In this document: positions 1 through 5,583 of the stretch, in pieces
Numbering within the stretch: the stretch's first letter is position 1
How the letters are laid out: every line of letters begins with the position of its first letter
DNA from: JAHECQ01 sp047638695
GTDB taxonomy: Bacteria; Actinomycetota; Acidimicrobiia; Acidimicrobiales; SZUA-35
Length of the DNA: 9,834 nucleotides
Reading direction: 5' to 3'
Assembly (NCBI GenBank): GCA_047638695.1
Contig: JBLINY010000146.1
Location: forward strand, 1 to 9,834
Notes under the pieces: model-generated
The model's database searches: none
Seen by the model: only the letters and a program-made list of their open reading frames with translations
What the model was told of the DNA's origin: nothing
Translations under genes and position numbers: made by a program

Positions 1-253
1 ACGCAGCGATGAGGCGCGCCGCTCGGCCCTTGAGGTCGAGATCGCTCGTGCGCCGGACCTTTCCGAACTTGGCCCGGAAGTGAGCGACCATCTCCTGCTC
101 TTCAGCCTTGGAGAGCCGGGAAGGGATGCGGACCTGAAGAACCCCCTCGACGAGTCGCCCCTCGGCTGTTTTACGGCGTCGGGTACTGCGGATGACCTCG
201 ACGCTGAGAGGCGGTACGTCGCGCTCGATGGATGTCGGCTCGATGGAAGTCAC
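1..253 (-). CDS. YgjP-like M48-type metallopeptidase, N-terminal part only
   Basis: This open frame starts at GTG (253-251) and runs without a stop off the left edge, giving the first 84 residues. The visible part has a Ser/Thr/Glu-rich start, then VEVIRSTRRRKT (residues 18-29), a short beta-type segment, and RIPSRLSKAEEQEMVAHF (42-59). That is the N-terminal pattern I associate with actinobacterial proteins annotated as M48-family or YgjP-like (DUF45) metallopeptidases. The zinc-binding HExxH motif of that family would lie outside the window, so peptidase activity cannot be judged here. The start codon lies only two bases after the stop of the histidine-phosphatase gene on the same strand, so the two are probably co-transcribed. 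The family call rests on recall of these motifs and not on an alignment. Confidence 0.7.
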   Translation of the reverse strand, partial: MTSIEPTSIERDVPPLSVEVIRSTRRRKTAEGRLVEGVLQVRIPSRLSKAEEQEMVAHFRAKFGKVRRTSDLDLKGRAARLIAA

Positions 254-255
254 GG

Positions 256-900
256 TCAGACCCGGTTCGGGTCTCCACCGCTAAGGAGGTCAGCATCGAG
301 GAGAGTGAGCTGCTCGCCAGCGCGCCATTGATCGTCGATGCGATGCACGATTCGACCGGAGAGATTCGGTACGCGCCCCAGCGTGAGGCCGAGGTGTTGT
401 TCGAGGTTGTGGATGACTCCGCCATGGGTTGCCACCATCACGGTTGCGCGCGGATTGTCGGCCGCGATCTCGTCTAGGGCAGCCAGAGTACGTGCGAGCA
501 GCGGTTCGTCGGTTTCGTAGCCGTCAGGTCGTCGGCCATCGTCGAGGTAACCCGGGTATTGCTCGTCAATGTCGGGTCGGGACAGGCCCGACCACGGCCC
601 GGCGTGGCGTTCTCGCAGGTCGTCGGCGACCAATACCGGTCCGACCCCGATAGCTGTGCTGACGATCATTGCTGTCTCGAGTGCCCGTTGTTGGGGCGAG
701 GCGATAATGGCATCGACGGCACCGATCCGTTGAGCGGCCAGGTGCGCTTGGTCACGCCCCAGACGGCTCAGCGGAGGATCGGCTTGACCCTGCCAGCGGC
801 CTTCGGCGTTCCATGTTGACTGACCGTGGCGGACAAGTAGGAGGGTCGCGCTCGGCTGCGTGGGCGGCACGGGGGTGGACGACGCTTGATCAGGTGACAC
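256..900 (-). CDS. Histidine phosphatase (phosphoglycerate mutase-like) family protein
   Basis: This 214-residue cytoplasmic protein belongs to the histidine phosphatase superfamily, which removes phosphate through a phospho-histidine intermediate. The signature LVRHGQSTWN places the nucleophilic His at residue 25 beside Arg24. SPQQRALETA gives the second conserved Arg (Arg72), LRERHAGPWSG supplies the acid/base Glu (about residue 97), and VATHGGVI supplies the second catalytic His (159). All core residues are present, so it should be active. The substrate cannot be read from the sequence; relatives include cofactor-dependent phosphoglycerate mutases, CobC and broad-specificity phosphatases, and the length suits a small phosphatase. 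The start is GTG; the first 17 or so residues are Pro/Ser/Thr-rich and could be shorter if a later start is used. A TACAAC box six bases upstream suggests a leaderless transcript. The metallopeptidase gene follows closely downstream. Confidence 0.88.
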   Translation of the reverse strand: MSPDQASSTPVPPTQPSATLLLVRHGQSTWNAEGRWQGQADPPLSRLGRDQAHLAAQRIGAVDAIIASPQQRALETAMIVSTAIGVGPVLVADDLRERHAGPWSGLSRPDIDEQYPGYLDDGRRPDGYETDEPLLARTLAALDEIAADNPRATVMVATHGGVIHNLEQHLGLTLGRVPNLSGRIVHRIDDQWRAGEQLTLLDADLLSGGDPNRV

Positions 901-906
901 GATCCT

Positions 907-912
907 GTTGTA
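907..912 (-). promoter_or_regulatory. Candidate -10 box for the histidine phosphatase gene
   Basis: On the minus strand TACAAC (912 down to 907) is followed by six bases and then the GTG start at 900. This spacing would put the transcription start at or next to the start codon. The last base differs from the usual TANNNT pattern and no convincing -35 box is visible, so the call is tentative. An alternative reading is that AGGATC (906-901) acts as a weak ribosome binding site. Confidence 0.35.
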
Positions 913-967
913 GCCGCTCGTTCCGGCTGTCGCCGACTACAGGTCCTTACCTTTCGTGAGGTGTCGT

Positions 968-973
968 TACAAT
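968..973 (+). promoter_or_regulatory. -10 box TACAAT for the MoaD operon, likely leaderless
   Basis: TACAAT is close to the consensus -10 hexamer and ends seven bases before the GTG start at 981. The transcript would therefore begin at the start codon. No Shine-Dalgarno-like sequence lies in the seven bases between. The -35 region is poor; CTTACC (946-951) at 16-base spacing is the nearest candidate. The 80-base gap 901-980 is shared with the divergent phosphatase gene. Confidence 0.6.
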
Positions 974-980
974 CTGGTTC

Positions 981-1217
981 GTGATCACGCTGCGACTCTT
1001 CGCTCAGGCTCGTGAGGCGGCGGGCGAAAAGGTCGCCCACTTCGATGGCTCGACGGTGGGCGAGATCCTCGCGGCCGCTGTCGCCGCCTTCGGGCCTGAC
1101 TTTGCCGCCGTTCTCGAGGGCTCGAAAGTTTGGCTCAATGGCTCGCCCGCCGTTGAGGCTGACATCGTCTCCGAAGGTGATGAGGTGGCCGTGCTGCCTC
1201 CCGTCAGCGGTGGATGA
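981..1217 (+). CDS. MoaD/ThiS-family sulfur carrier protein
   Basis: This 78-residue beta-grasp protein matches MoaD-type sulfur carriers, in which the C-terminal Gly-Gly is adenylylated by a MoeB/ThiF-type enzyme and converted to a thiocarboxylate. The sulfur is then used in molybdopterin synthesis or another sulfur-transfer pathway. Seen here are RLFAQAREAAG (residues 5-15, the usual MoaD N-terminal motif), VWLNGSPAV and the C-terminal GDEVAVLPPVSGG ending exactly in Gly77-Gly78. The length is typical. The GTG start sits seven bases after a TACAAT box. Its last codons overlap the next gene's ATG (ATGA at 1214-1217), so it is the first gene of an operon. No moaE, moeB or other molybdenum-cofactor gene lies in the window, so its pathway is open and I give no symbol. 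The neighbours, a CdsA-like protein and a DNA glycosylase, do not suggest a function. Confidence 0.88.
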   Translation: MITLRLFAQAREAAGEKVAHFDGSTVGEILAAAVAAFGPDFAAVLEGSKVWLNGSPAVEADIVSEGDEVAVLPPVSGG

Positions 1218-2023
1218 GTTCCACTCGCGTTGCCTCGTCGCCTGACCAGCGTCGTCGACAACTCGAGGCGCGGTGGCGTCGACGACGGTTCGCGGTGCCG
1301 TACCCCGTTGACGGTCCCAAGGTCAGCTTGGGTGTGGCCTGGCTGGCAGCCCTCTTGCTGGCGGCCTACTACGTGGGGGCAGCGGCCGCGCTGGTACTGA
1401 TCCCGGTGGCCGTGTTGGCCGCAGTTCAGGTAGGCCGGGCCTGGTCGCGGCAAGAGCTGTCTGATGGTCGCGCTGCTGGTCTGGTCGCGTTCTGTGTTGC
1501 TAGCGCTGCATGGTTCGGGGCACTAGCTCTCGGTGCCGCGACCGTTGCGGCTGTGTTTGGCTTGTTCGTCTATGCCTGGCTTTCGGCGTCCCCAACCACC
1601 GATGCCCGGGTTCGATTGGCCGAGATCCTGGTGAGAGCCGCGCTGCCCGTCGGCATCGCTGCCGGTTCGCTCCTGATACTTGCGGTCGATCGGACTCCGG
1701 CCTTTGTTTCGGTCGTACTTCTGGTCAGCGCCTACGAGACGGGCGACTTTCTGGTTGGTTCGGGCTCAGCTAACGCCGTTGAGGGCCCGGCGGCAGGGCT
1801 CGTGGCACTGGCCTTAGTGGCCGTCGGCCTCTTCGTCGTCCTGCCGGACCCCTTCACCTCGGTGACGCTGCCACTCTGGGCGGCCGTTGTCGCTGTTTGT
1901 TGCCCTTTAGGCCAAGTGGCGGGATCAGCGATCTTGCCCCGAGGGGATGCCTGGGCGCCGGCGCTTCGTCGTTTTGATTCCCACCTAATCGCTGCGCCCC
2001 TCTGGGTGCTCTTCGTCGGATGA
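1214..2023 (+). CDS. CdsA-like (phosphatidate cytidylyltransferase-related) membrane protein, degenerate signature
   Basis: This 269-residue protein begins with a basic cytoplasmic segment (Arg-rich, residues 13-25) followed by several hydrophobic helices (about 38-75, 87-125, 143-173, 192-212 and 219-240). Parts resemble CdsA, which makes CDP-diacylglycerol from phosphatidate and CTP: SAYETGDFLVG (172-182) recalls the SDVGAYMFGK region, VEGPAAGL (189-196) recalls WEGFIGGL, and LGQVAGSAIL (232-241) with LRRFDSHLIAAP (251-262) recalls GDLxES followed by LDRIDSLxxAxP. Important differences are Gln234 for the Asp of GDL, no KR/KD pair, no GHGG, and Arg252 for the first Asp of DRID; Asp255 is kept. 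It may therefore be a non-catalytic or altered-specificity relative. It overlaps moaD-like and alkA-like genes by ATGA at both ends, so the three are co-translated. Confidence is high for a membrane protein and moderate for CdsA kinship. Confidence 0.68.
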   Translation: MSSTRVASSPDQRRRQLEARWRRRRFAVPYPVDGPKVSLGVAWLAALLLAAYYVGAAAALVLIPVAVLAAVQVGRAWSRQELSDGRAAGLVAFCVASAAWFGALALGAATVAAVFGLFVYAWLSASPTTDARVRLAEILVRAALPVGIAAGSLLILAVDRTPAFVSVVLLVSAYETGDFLVGSGSANAVEGPAAGLVALALVAVGLFVVLPDPFTSVTLPLWAAVVAVCCPLGQVAGSAILPRGDAWAPALRRFDSHLIAAPLWVLFVG

Positions 2024-2634
2024 CGCCAGCTCAGGCCTCGAACGTGCTGGCGACGACGCATCCGGCGATGGCCGCCGCCGTTCAGCGGTTCGGCCCTGCC
2101 CGATTCGGAAGTAAGCCGAAGGTCGATCAGCGATTTCCCCGCCTGGCCCGCAGCATCACCGGCCAGCAGCTCTCGGTTCGGGCCGCGGGCACAATCTTTG
2201 GTCGACTCGAAAACTTGCTAGGCCCGGTCACTCCCGAGGCGATTCTGGGGACGAACCCTGACGAGCTTCGAGCCTGTGGGTTATCCGGGGCCAAGGTGGC
2301 AGCTCTTGTTGATCTCGCTAGCCGGACCGAGTCTGGTGCCCTCGTTCTCGAGTCCCTGGGCCGTCGGCCGGAGGAAGAGGTGATCGCGGCGCTCACCGCT
2401 GTTCGCGGAATCGGACGTTGGACGGCACAGATGTTTCTTCTGGGGTCGCTTCACCGCCTCGATGTTTGGCCAACGGGCGACGCTGGTGTTCGCAACGGGT
2501 TTGCCCGGATGATGGGTCTGCCGTCGACCCCGACCGCGGAAGAGCTCGAGTTGCTCGGTGATGCGTTCCGGCCCTATCGGTCGGTGCTGGCGTGGTACTG
2601 CTGGCAAGCGATCGACGCCGACCCGAACGGCTGA
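2020..2634 (+). CDS. AlkA-type DNA-3-methyladenine glycosylase (HhH-GPD family)
   Basis: This 204-residue protein fits the helix-hairpin-helix GPD superfamily, whose AlkA branch removes alkylated purines from DNA to begin base excision repair. Evidence includes the early RSITGQQLSVRAAGTIFGRL (residues 44-63), typical of AlkA-like enzymes, the hairpin ALTAVRGIGRWTAQMFLLG (124-142), and DVWPTGDAGVRNG (148-160). By position Asp154 is the catalytic aspartate. No Cys cluster for an iron-sulfur centre is seen, which argues against an endonuclease III or MutY-type protein. It is shorter than E. coli AlkA (about 280 residues) because it lacks the N-terminal domain, as do many bacterial members. The ATG overlaps the preceding stop (ATGA, 2020-2023), making it the last gene of the MoaD operon. 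The next gene starts 51 bases on with its own promoter-like box. Confidence 0.87.
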   Translation: MTPAQASNVLATTHPAMAAAVQRFGPARFGSKPKVDQRFPRLARSITGQQLSVRAAGTIFGRLENLLGPVTPEAILGTNPDELRACGLSGAKVAALVDLASRTESGALVLESLGRRPEEEVIAALTAVRGIGRWTAQMFLLGSLHRLDVWPTGDAGVRNGFARMMGLPSTPTAEELELLGDAFRPYRSVLAWYCWQAIDADPNG

Positions 2635-2671
2635 CAACGCGGCGCTATCACCGATTTCGGGGTTGGGCCAT

Positions 2672-2677
2672 TACCCT
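2672..2677 (+). promoter_or_regulatory. -10 box TACCCT for the RsiG-like gene, likely leaderless
   Basis: TACCCT ends eight bases before the GTG at 2686, so transcription would start at or just before the start codon. GGAAGG (2678-2683) lies only two bases from the GTG, too close for a standard ribosome binding site. The same TACCCT box recurs in the same relation to the last gene in the window (9786-9791). No clear -35 box is present. Confidence 0.5.
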
Positions 2678-2685
2678 GGAAGGCC

Positions 2686-3222
2686 GTGATCGAACCACTG
2701 CAGCGTGTCCTCGCCACCGACGCCCTTGATGGGCTCACCACTCGACCACTCGCCGAGCTCCGAGATCTCCGAGTGCAGTGTTCGAACGTCGAGAACGACA
2801 TTTCGATGGCCCGGCGGGTTGCTCAAGGTCGGCTTGACATCGTCGGGCATGAGGTGCACAAGCGGGCTGGTGGTAAGGGCGTCGGACCCACCGATGAGGT
2901 CTTGTTCGATCTCCCTGACGTTCTGGCCGCAGGGCCGAGTGGAGGAATGCCGAGCGGCCGTCCGGTCACAATCAATGACCCTGGTGAAGTCGCGTTGCTC
3001 CTCGTTGAGCGTCTTGATGTAGCTGCTTCGCCCGGCGACCTCGCTGGCGTCGACTCGCTCGACGAAGGGGCCTTGCGCGAACTGTTCGAACGGATCCGGA
3101 GTTTCGAAGTCGAGATGTCGGCGGTGCGGCGTCAGCTGCACGAGCGCATCGATGCCCTTCAATCTGAGATCGGTCGCCGCTATCGCGATGGCGAAGCGTC
3201 GGTCGACAATCTGTTGTCGTGA
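2686..3222 (+). CDS. rsiG: RsiG-like c-di-GMP-binding anti-sigma factor candidate
   Basis: This 178-residue protein has two charged helices, about residues 20-60 and 126-168, separated by a Gly/Pro-rich loop; no membrane segment or signal peptide is seen. In Streptomyces, RsiG is an antiparallel helical hairpin that, armed with c-di-GMP, binds and holds the sporulation sigma factor WhiG. Its ligand motif is E-x3-S-x2-R-x3-Q-x3-D on each helix. The first helix here has the exact motif: Glu36, Ser40, Arg43, Gln47, Asp51. The second has Glu141, Ser145, Arg148, His152, Asp156, identical in spacing but with His for Gln. Two motifs at this spacing in opposed helices are unlikely by chance. The gene begins with GTG after a TACCCT box and overlaps the XRE regulator by GTGA (3219-3222), so the two are co-expressed. 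No WhiG-type sigma factor is in the window, so its partner is unknown. Homologues are often annotated as aerial mycelium formation protein. Confidence 0.78.
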   Translation: MIEPLQRVLATDALDGLTTRPLAELRDLRVQCSNVENDISMARRVAQGRLDIVGHEVHKRAGGKGVGPTDEVLFDLPDVLAAGPSGGMPSGRPVTINDPGEVALLLVERLDVAASPGDLAGVDSLDEGALRELFERIRSFEVEMSAVRRQLHERIDALQSEIGRRYRDGEASVDNLLS

Positions 3223-3698
3223 GCCGGTCATCCCGTCGCGCGTCCAACGCTGACGTCGGGCCCTTCATCCGCGAGCAACGTCGTATGGCGGAGCTCTCGG
3301 TCCGCCGTTTGGCCGAGATGGCGGGCGTCTCCAATCCCTATCTCAGTCAGATCGAACGCGGTTTGCGGCGACCATCGGCCGACATTCTTCAACAGATCGC
3401 GAAGGCACTTCAGATCTCGGCGGAGTCTCTGTACGTTCGGGCCGGAATCCTTGACGACGACCGCCTGCCACTCATGACCGACGTCGAGACAGCCATACGT
3501 CAGGCGCCTGAGCTGACAGCTGATCAGCGGCGGGCGATGCTCAGCGTGTACCGGAGCTTTGCCCTCACGGCTGGTGTCCGAGGTGAGGGCTGCGACATCA
3601 TGGCTGACGTGACCGAGCACCGATCTCCCCAAGCCCCGCACAACGGTGCCCCGGAGGAAGACCCCGCAAGGGAATCACAGGAGACCGCGTGGCGTTGA
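3219..3698 (+). CDS. XRE-family helix-turn-helix transcriptional regulator
   Basis: This 159-residue cytoplasmic regulator has a classic HTH_3 (Cro/cI-type) domain at about residues 14-72: FIREQRRMAELSVRRLAEMA forms the first helices, and the recognition helix is SNPYLSQIERGLRRPS (38-53). The central part (82-120) is helical with PELTADQRRAMLSVYRSF. The C-terminal 35 or so residues are polar, rich in Glu, Pro and Gln, and probably disordered. Its size and pattern remind me of mycobacterial Rv0474-type regulators, but I did not align them. The GTG start overlaps the RsiG-like stop (GTGA), showing translational coupling, and the 3' end overlaps the glycosyltransferase gene by ten bases. It could regulate its own operon or act with the c-di-GMP-binding neighbour; both ideas are inference. 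No binding site can be assigned from the sequence. Confidence 0.88.
   Translation: MSRSSRRASNADVGPFIREQRRMAELSVRRLAEMAGVSNPYLSQIERGLRRPSADILQQIAKALQISAESLYVRAGILDDDRLPLMTDVETAIRQAPELTADQRRAMLSVYRSFALTAGVRGEGCDIMADVTEHRSPQAPHNGAPEEDPARESQETAWR
3679..3683 (+). promoter_or_regulatory. Ribosome binding site AGGAG for the MshA-like gene
   Basis: AGGAG lies inside the end of the XRE gene, five bases before GTG 3689. It favours that GTG over the ATG at 3707 as the start of the glycosyltransferase. Confidence 0.6.
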
Positions 3699-4936
3699 GC
3701 AGCGGCATGCGCCGTGTTGCCGTTCTGTCGTTGCACACGTCGCCCTTGGCCCAGCCGGGCACGGGCGATGGCGGGGGCATGAACGTCTATGTGCGCGAGC
3801 TGGTGTCATCGCTGGCCCAGGCGGGCGTTGCTTGCCGGGTCTACGTGCGTCGCTGGGACGATTCGTTGCCCGCTCGAGTCGAGGTCGAGCCTGGCTTCGA
3901 GGTGGTGCACGTTCCGGCCGGTCCCGTTGACCTCTCAAAGGAAGAACTCGCCGCAGCGGTGCCCGCCTTTGCAGAGTGGGTTGCCGCCGATCTGCGCCCT
4001 TGGCGGCCCGACGTCATTCATGCCAACTACTGGTTGTCGGGGGTTGCCGGCCAGATTCTGAAGCGCACGCTCGATCTGCCGCTTGTCACAACCTTTCACA
4101 CGCTGGCGCGGGTAAAGGCGGTGCTCGGTGATTTCGAACCCGAACGTCGGGCGCTAGCCGAGTCCGAGGTGATGGCGTGTGCCGACAATGTTCTGGCAAA
4201 TTGCACCGCCGAGGCCGAACAGCTTGTCGAGCTCTATGACGCGAATGCTGACCGCATCGAGATTGTCCCGCCGGGAGTCGACCACGCCTTCTTCTCGCCG
4301 GGGAGTCAGGCCGGCGCTCGCTGGGCATTGAAGACCGACAACCGACCGCTGTTGTTATTCGTTGGTCGCATCCAGCCACTCAAAGGCGTCGATGTCGCGG
4401 TGAAGGCACTCTCGAAGGTCGAACGCGACGACGCTCGCCTATGGATCGTCGGTGGCGCCAGCGGTGCCGGCGGCGGCGATGAAGTCGAGCGGGTTCGCCA
4501 GCTCATCGCCGATCTTGACCTGACCGATCGTGTTGTCTTTCAGCCGCCGCAGCCGCACCACCTGCTCTCCACCTACTATCGGGCAGCCGACGTTTGTTTG
4601 GTTCCCAGCCGGTCGGAGTCGTTTGGTTTGGTCGCCCTCGAGGCTGCGGCCTGTGGCGTCCCCGTGGTGGCCTCTGCGGTTGGTGGACTTCTCACGTTGG
4701 TCGAGCATGGGCACTCGGGCTACCTGGTCGAGAGCCGCGATCCTGACGAGTACGCAGCATGGATCGACACCATCCTCGGTGACCCAGTGCTGGCTCGGCG
4801 GTTGTCGATCTCCGCGGCTGCCCGTGCCCGCTCGTATACCTGGAGCACATCGGCCGCTCGCCTCCGGCGTTTGTACGAAGACTTGGCGGCGCGCCAACCC
4901 GGGCCTTGTGCCGAGTCACAACTCGTCCTGAAGTGA
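3689..4936 (+). CDS. mshA: MshA-like glycosyltransferase (D-inositol-3-phosphate glycosyltransferase)
   Basis: This 415-residue GT4-type, GT-B-fold enzyme closely resembles MshA, which transfers GlcNAc from UDP-GlcNAc to 1L-myo-inositol 1-phosphate as the first step of mycothiol synthesis. The N-terminal half carries SLHTSPLAQPGTGDGGGMNV (14-33), HANYWLSG (111-118) and TTFHTLARVK (134-143), all characteristic of MshA. Residues equivalent by eye to inositol-phosphate contacts of C. glutamicum MshA are present: Asn32, Lys84, Tyr114, Thr138 and Arg153/154. The nucleotide-sugar half has GRIQPLKG (226-233; Arg227, Lys232) and the E-x7-E motif ESFGLVALE (310-318). The length matches the family. GTG 3689 is chosen because AGGAG precedes it. 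The YbjN gene downstream repeats the Mycobacterium Rv0486-Rv0487 order. No mshB, mshC or mshD is in the window, so a related glycoside-forming GT4 enzyme cannot be excluded. Confidence 0.82.
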   Translation: MALSSGMRRVAVLSLHTSPLAQPGTGDGGGMNVYVRELVSSLAQAGVACRVYVRRWDDSLPARVEVEPGFEVVHVPAGPVDLSKEELAAAVPAFAEWVAADLRPWRPDVIHANYWLSGVAGQILKRTLDLPLVTTFHTLARVKAVLGDFEPERRALAESEVMACADNVLANCTAEAEQLVELYDANADRIEIVPPGVDHAFFSPGSQAGARWALKTDNRPLLLFVGRIQPLKGVDVAVKALSKVERDDARLWIVGGASGAGGGDEVERVRQLIADLDLTDRVVFQPPQPHHLLSTYYRAADVCLVPSRSESFGLVALEAAACGVPVVASAVGGLLTLVEHGHSGYLVESRDPDEYAAWIDTILGDPVLARRLSISAAARARSYTWSTSAARLRRLYEDLAARQPGPCAESQLVLK

Positions 4937-4996
4937 CCAACGGGTTCGGGGCAGGCACGATCCAGCGTCGGTGTTCGGCTGGCGATTGGATTCGCG

Positions 4997-5443
4997 ATGG
5001 AGACTGATCTCGATGAGCTCACTGCCTATATCGACGGTTGGCTGAAGGATCAACTCGACGCCAACCCGGTCGTCATCAACATCGATCGAGATGTCGATGG
5101 GCCCCGCTCGTGGTTCGTCCGGTTGAAGGGCGAAGAAAAGGATGTCTTCACCATTCGGTTCCATCTCCGACAGCGCACGTTGGCGTACGAGACGTACGTG
5201 ATGCCTGCTCCTGAGGAGAACGAGGCGCAGTTCTATGAGCATCTTCTGATCCGCAATGCCAAGTTGTATGGCGCGGCCTTCACGGTTGGTGTCGAAGGGG
5301 CCATCTTTTTGCAGGGACAACTCGATAACCGCCAGATCCGACTGGAAGAGGAGCTCGACCGAGTGCTTGGCTCGCTTTACATCTGGGTCGAACAGTTCTT
5401 CCGGCCTGCGTTGAGGATCGGGTTTGCATCTAAATTCTCGTAA
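4997..5443 (+). CDS. YbjN domain-containing protein
   Basis: This 148-residue acidic cytoplasmic protein matches the YbjN family, whose fold resembles type III secretion chaperones and whose biochemical role is not settled. Visible family features are an N-terminal amphipathic helix (TDLDELTAYIDGWLKDQL), a beta-rich middle (SWFVRLKGEEKDVFTIRFHL, then LAYETYVMPAPEEN), the NEAQFYEHLLIRNAKLYGA helix, and a C-terminal helix with LDRVLGSLYIWVEQFFRPAL. The position 60 bases after the MshA-like gene is the same order as Mycobacterium Rv0486-Rv0487, which supports both calls. The ATG has no strong ribosome binding site or close -10 box; GGA at 4988-4990 is weak. The gap 4937-4996 shows nothing else. 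The coding region ends in an abrupt AT-rich stretch that begins the unusual intergenic region before proC. Confidence 0.82.
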   Translation: METDLDELTAYIDGWLKDQLDANPVVINIDRDVDGPRSWFVRLKGEEKDVFTIRFHLRQRTLAYETYVMPAPEENEAQFYEHLLIRNAKLYGAAFTVGVEGAIFLQGQLDNRQIRLEEELDRVLGSLYIWVEQFFRPALRIGFASKFS

Positions 5444-5446
5444 CTG

Positions 5447-5476
5447 TTGTTAAATACGTTTATAACTCTCTATCAT
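5447..5476 (+). promoter_or_regulatory. Candidate promoter TTGTTA-N18-TATCAT before the structured element
   Basis: Within a locally AT-rich stretch (about 5431-5477), unlike its GC-rich surroundings, TTGTTA (5447-5452) and TATCAT (5471-5476) form a -35/-10 pair with 18-base spacing. The predicted start, about seven bases after the -10 box, would be near 5483, at the very beginning of the 14-bp inverted repeat. It could drive a short structured RNA or a roughly 100-base leader in front of proC. Confidence 0.45.
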
Positions 5477-5480
5477 CTTG

Positions 5481-5545
5481 AACGTCGGATGGGGTGGAGC
5501 AATCTCGGGATTGGGGAAGACCGTGGCCTCGCCCCATCCGACGTT
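5481..5545 (+). repeat. Perfect 14-bp inverted repeat with an inner hairpin; candidate structured RNA
   Basis: AACGTCGGATGGGG (5481-5494) is matched exactly by its reverse complement at 5532-5545, with 37 bases between. In RNA the stem could be extended by G-U pairs on both sides (5480 with 5546, 5495 with 5531, then G5496-C5530). Inside it, CAATC (5500-5504) and GATTG (5509-5513) form a second perfect 5-bp hairpin with a four-base loop. No U-tract follows, so it is not a standard intrinsic terminator. It lies between the YbjN stop and proC, directly after a promoter-like sequence. It may be a leader element, a small RNA or a protein-binding site; I see no match to a known riboswitch. Confidence 0.7.
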
Positions 5546-5546
5546 T

Positions 5547-5574
5547 GCGAGATACTTCGCCGCTGGCGAGATAC
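5547..5574 (+). repeat. Direct repeat GCGAGATAC overlapping the proC promoter
   Basis: GCGAGATAC occurs at 5547-5555 and again at 5566-5574, start to start 19 bases. The second copy contains the first bases of the putative proC -10 box. A repeated site of this kind could be an operator, but duplication by chance or slippage is possible. Confidence 0.4.
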
Positions 5575-5577
5575 GTT
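5572..5577 (+). promoter_or_regulatory. -10 box TACGTT for proC, likely leaderless
   Basis: TACGTT ends six bases before ATG 5584, which would start transcription at or one base from the start codon. The intervening GCGATC is not a ribosome binding site. This position supports ATG 5584 over the in-frame upstream ATG at 5494. Confidence 0.5.
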
Positions 5578-5583
5578 GCGATC

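Noticed and set aside
981..1217. ThiS instead of MoaD
   Set aside because: The N-terminal RLFAQAREAAG and 78-residue length suit MoaD-like proteins better, and no thiamine gene is adjacent. The exact pathway remains open, so no symbol was given.
2671..3231. A 186-codon open frame on the minus strand opposite the RsiG-like gene
   Set aside because: It is antisense to a gene with clear motifs, shows no family pattern, and arises from the codon bias of GC-rich DNA. The same holds for long antisense frames at 4439-4897, 5752-6294 and 8776-9390.
5481..5545. Inverted repeat read as a rho-independent terminator of the MshA-YbjN unit
   Set aside because: The loop is 37 bases and no U-tract follows the right arm; the bases after it are TTGCGAGATAC. 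A structured RNA or binding site fits better.
5494..5583. A longer proC starting at ATG 5494
   Set aside because: The extra 30 residues would be encoded by the inverted-repeat region and are unlike ProC N-termini, which begin with the Rossmann strand; a -10 box also sits just before ATG 5584.
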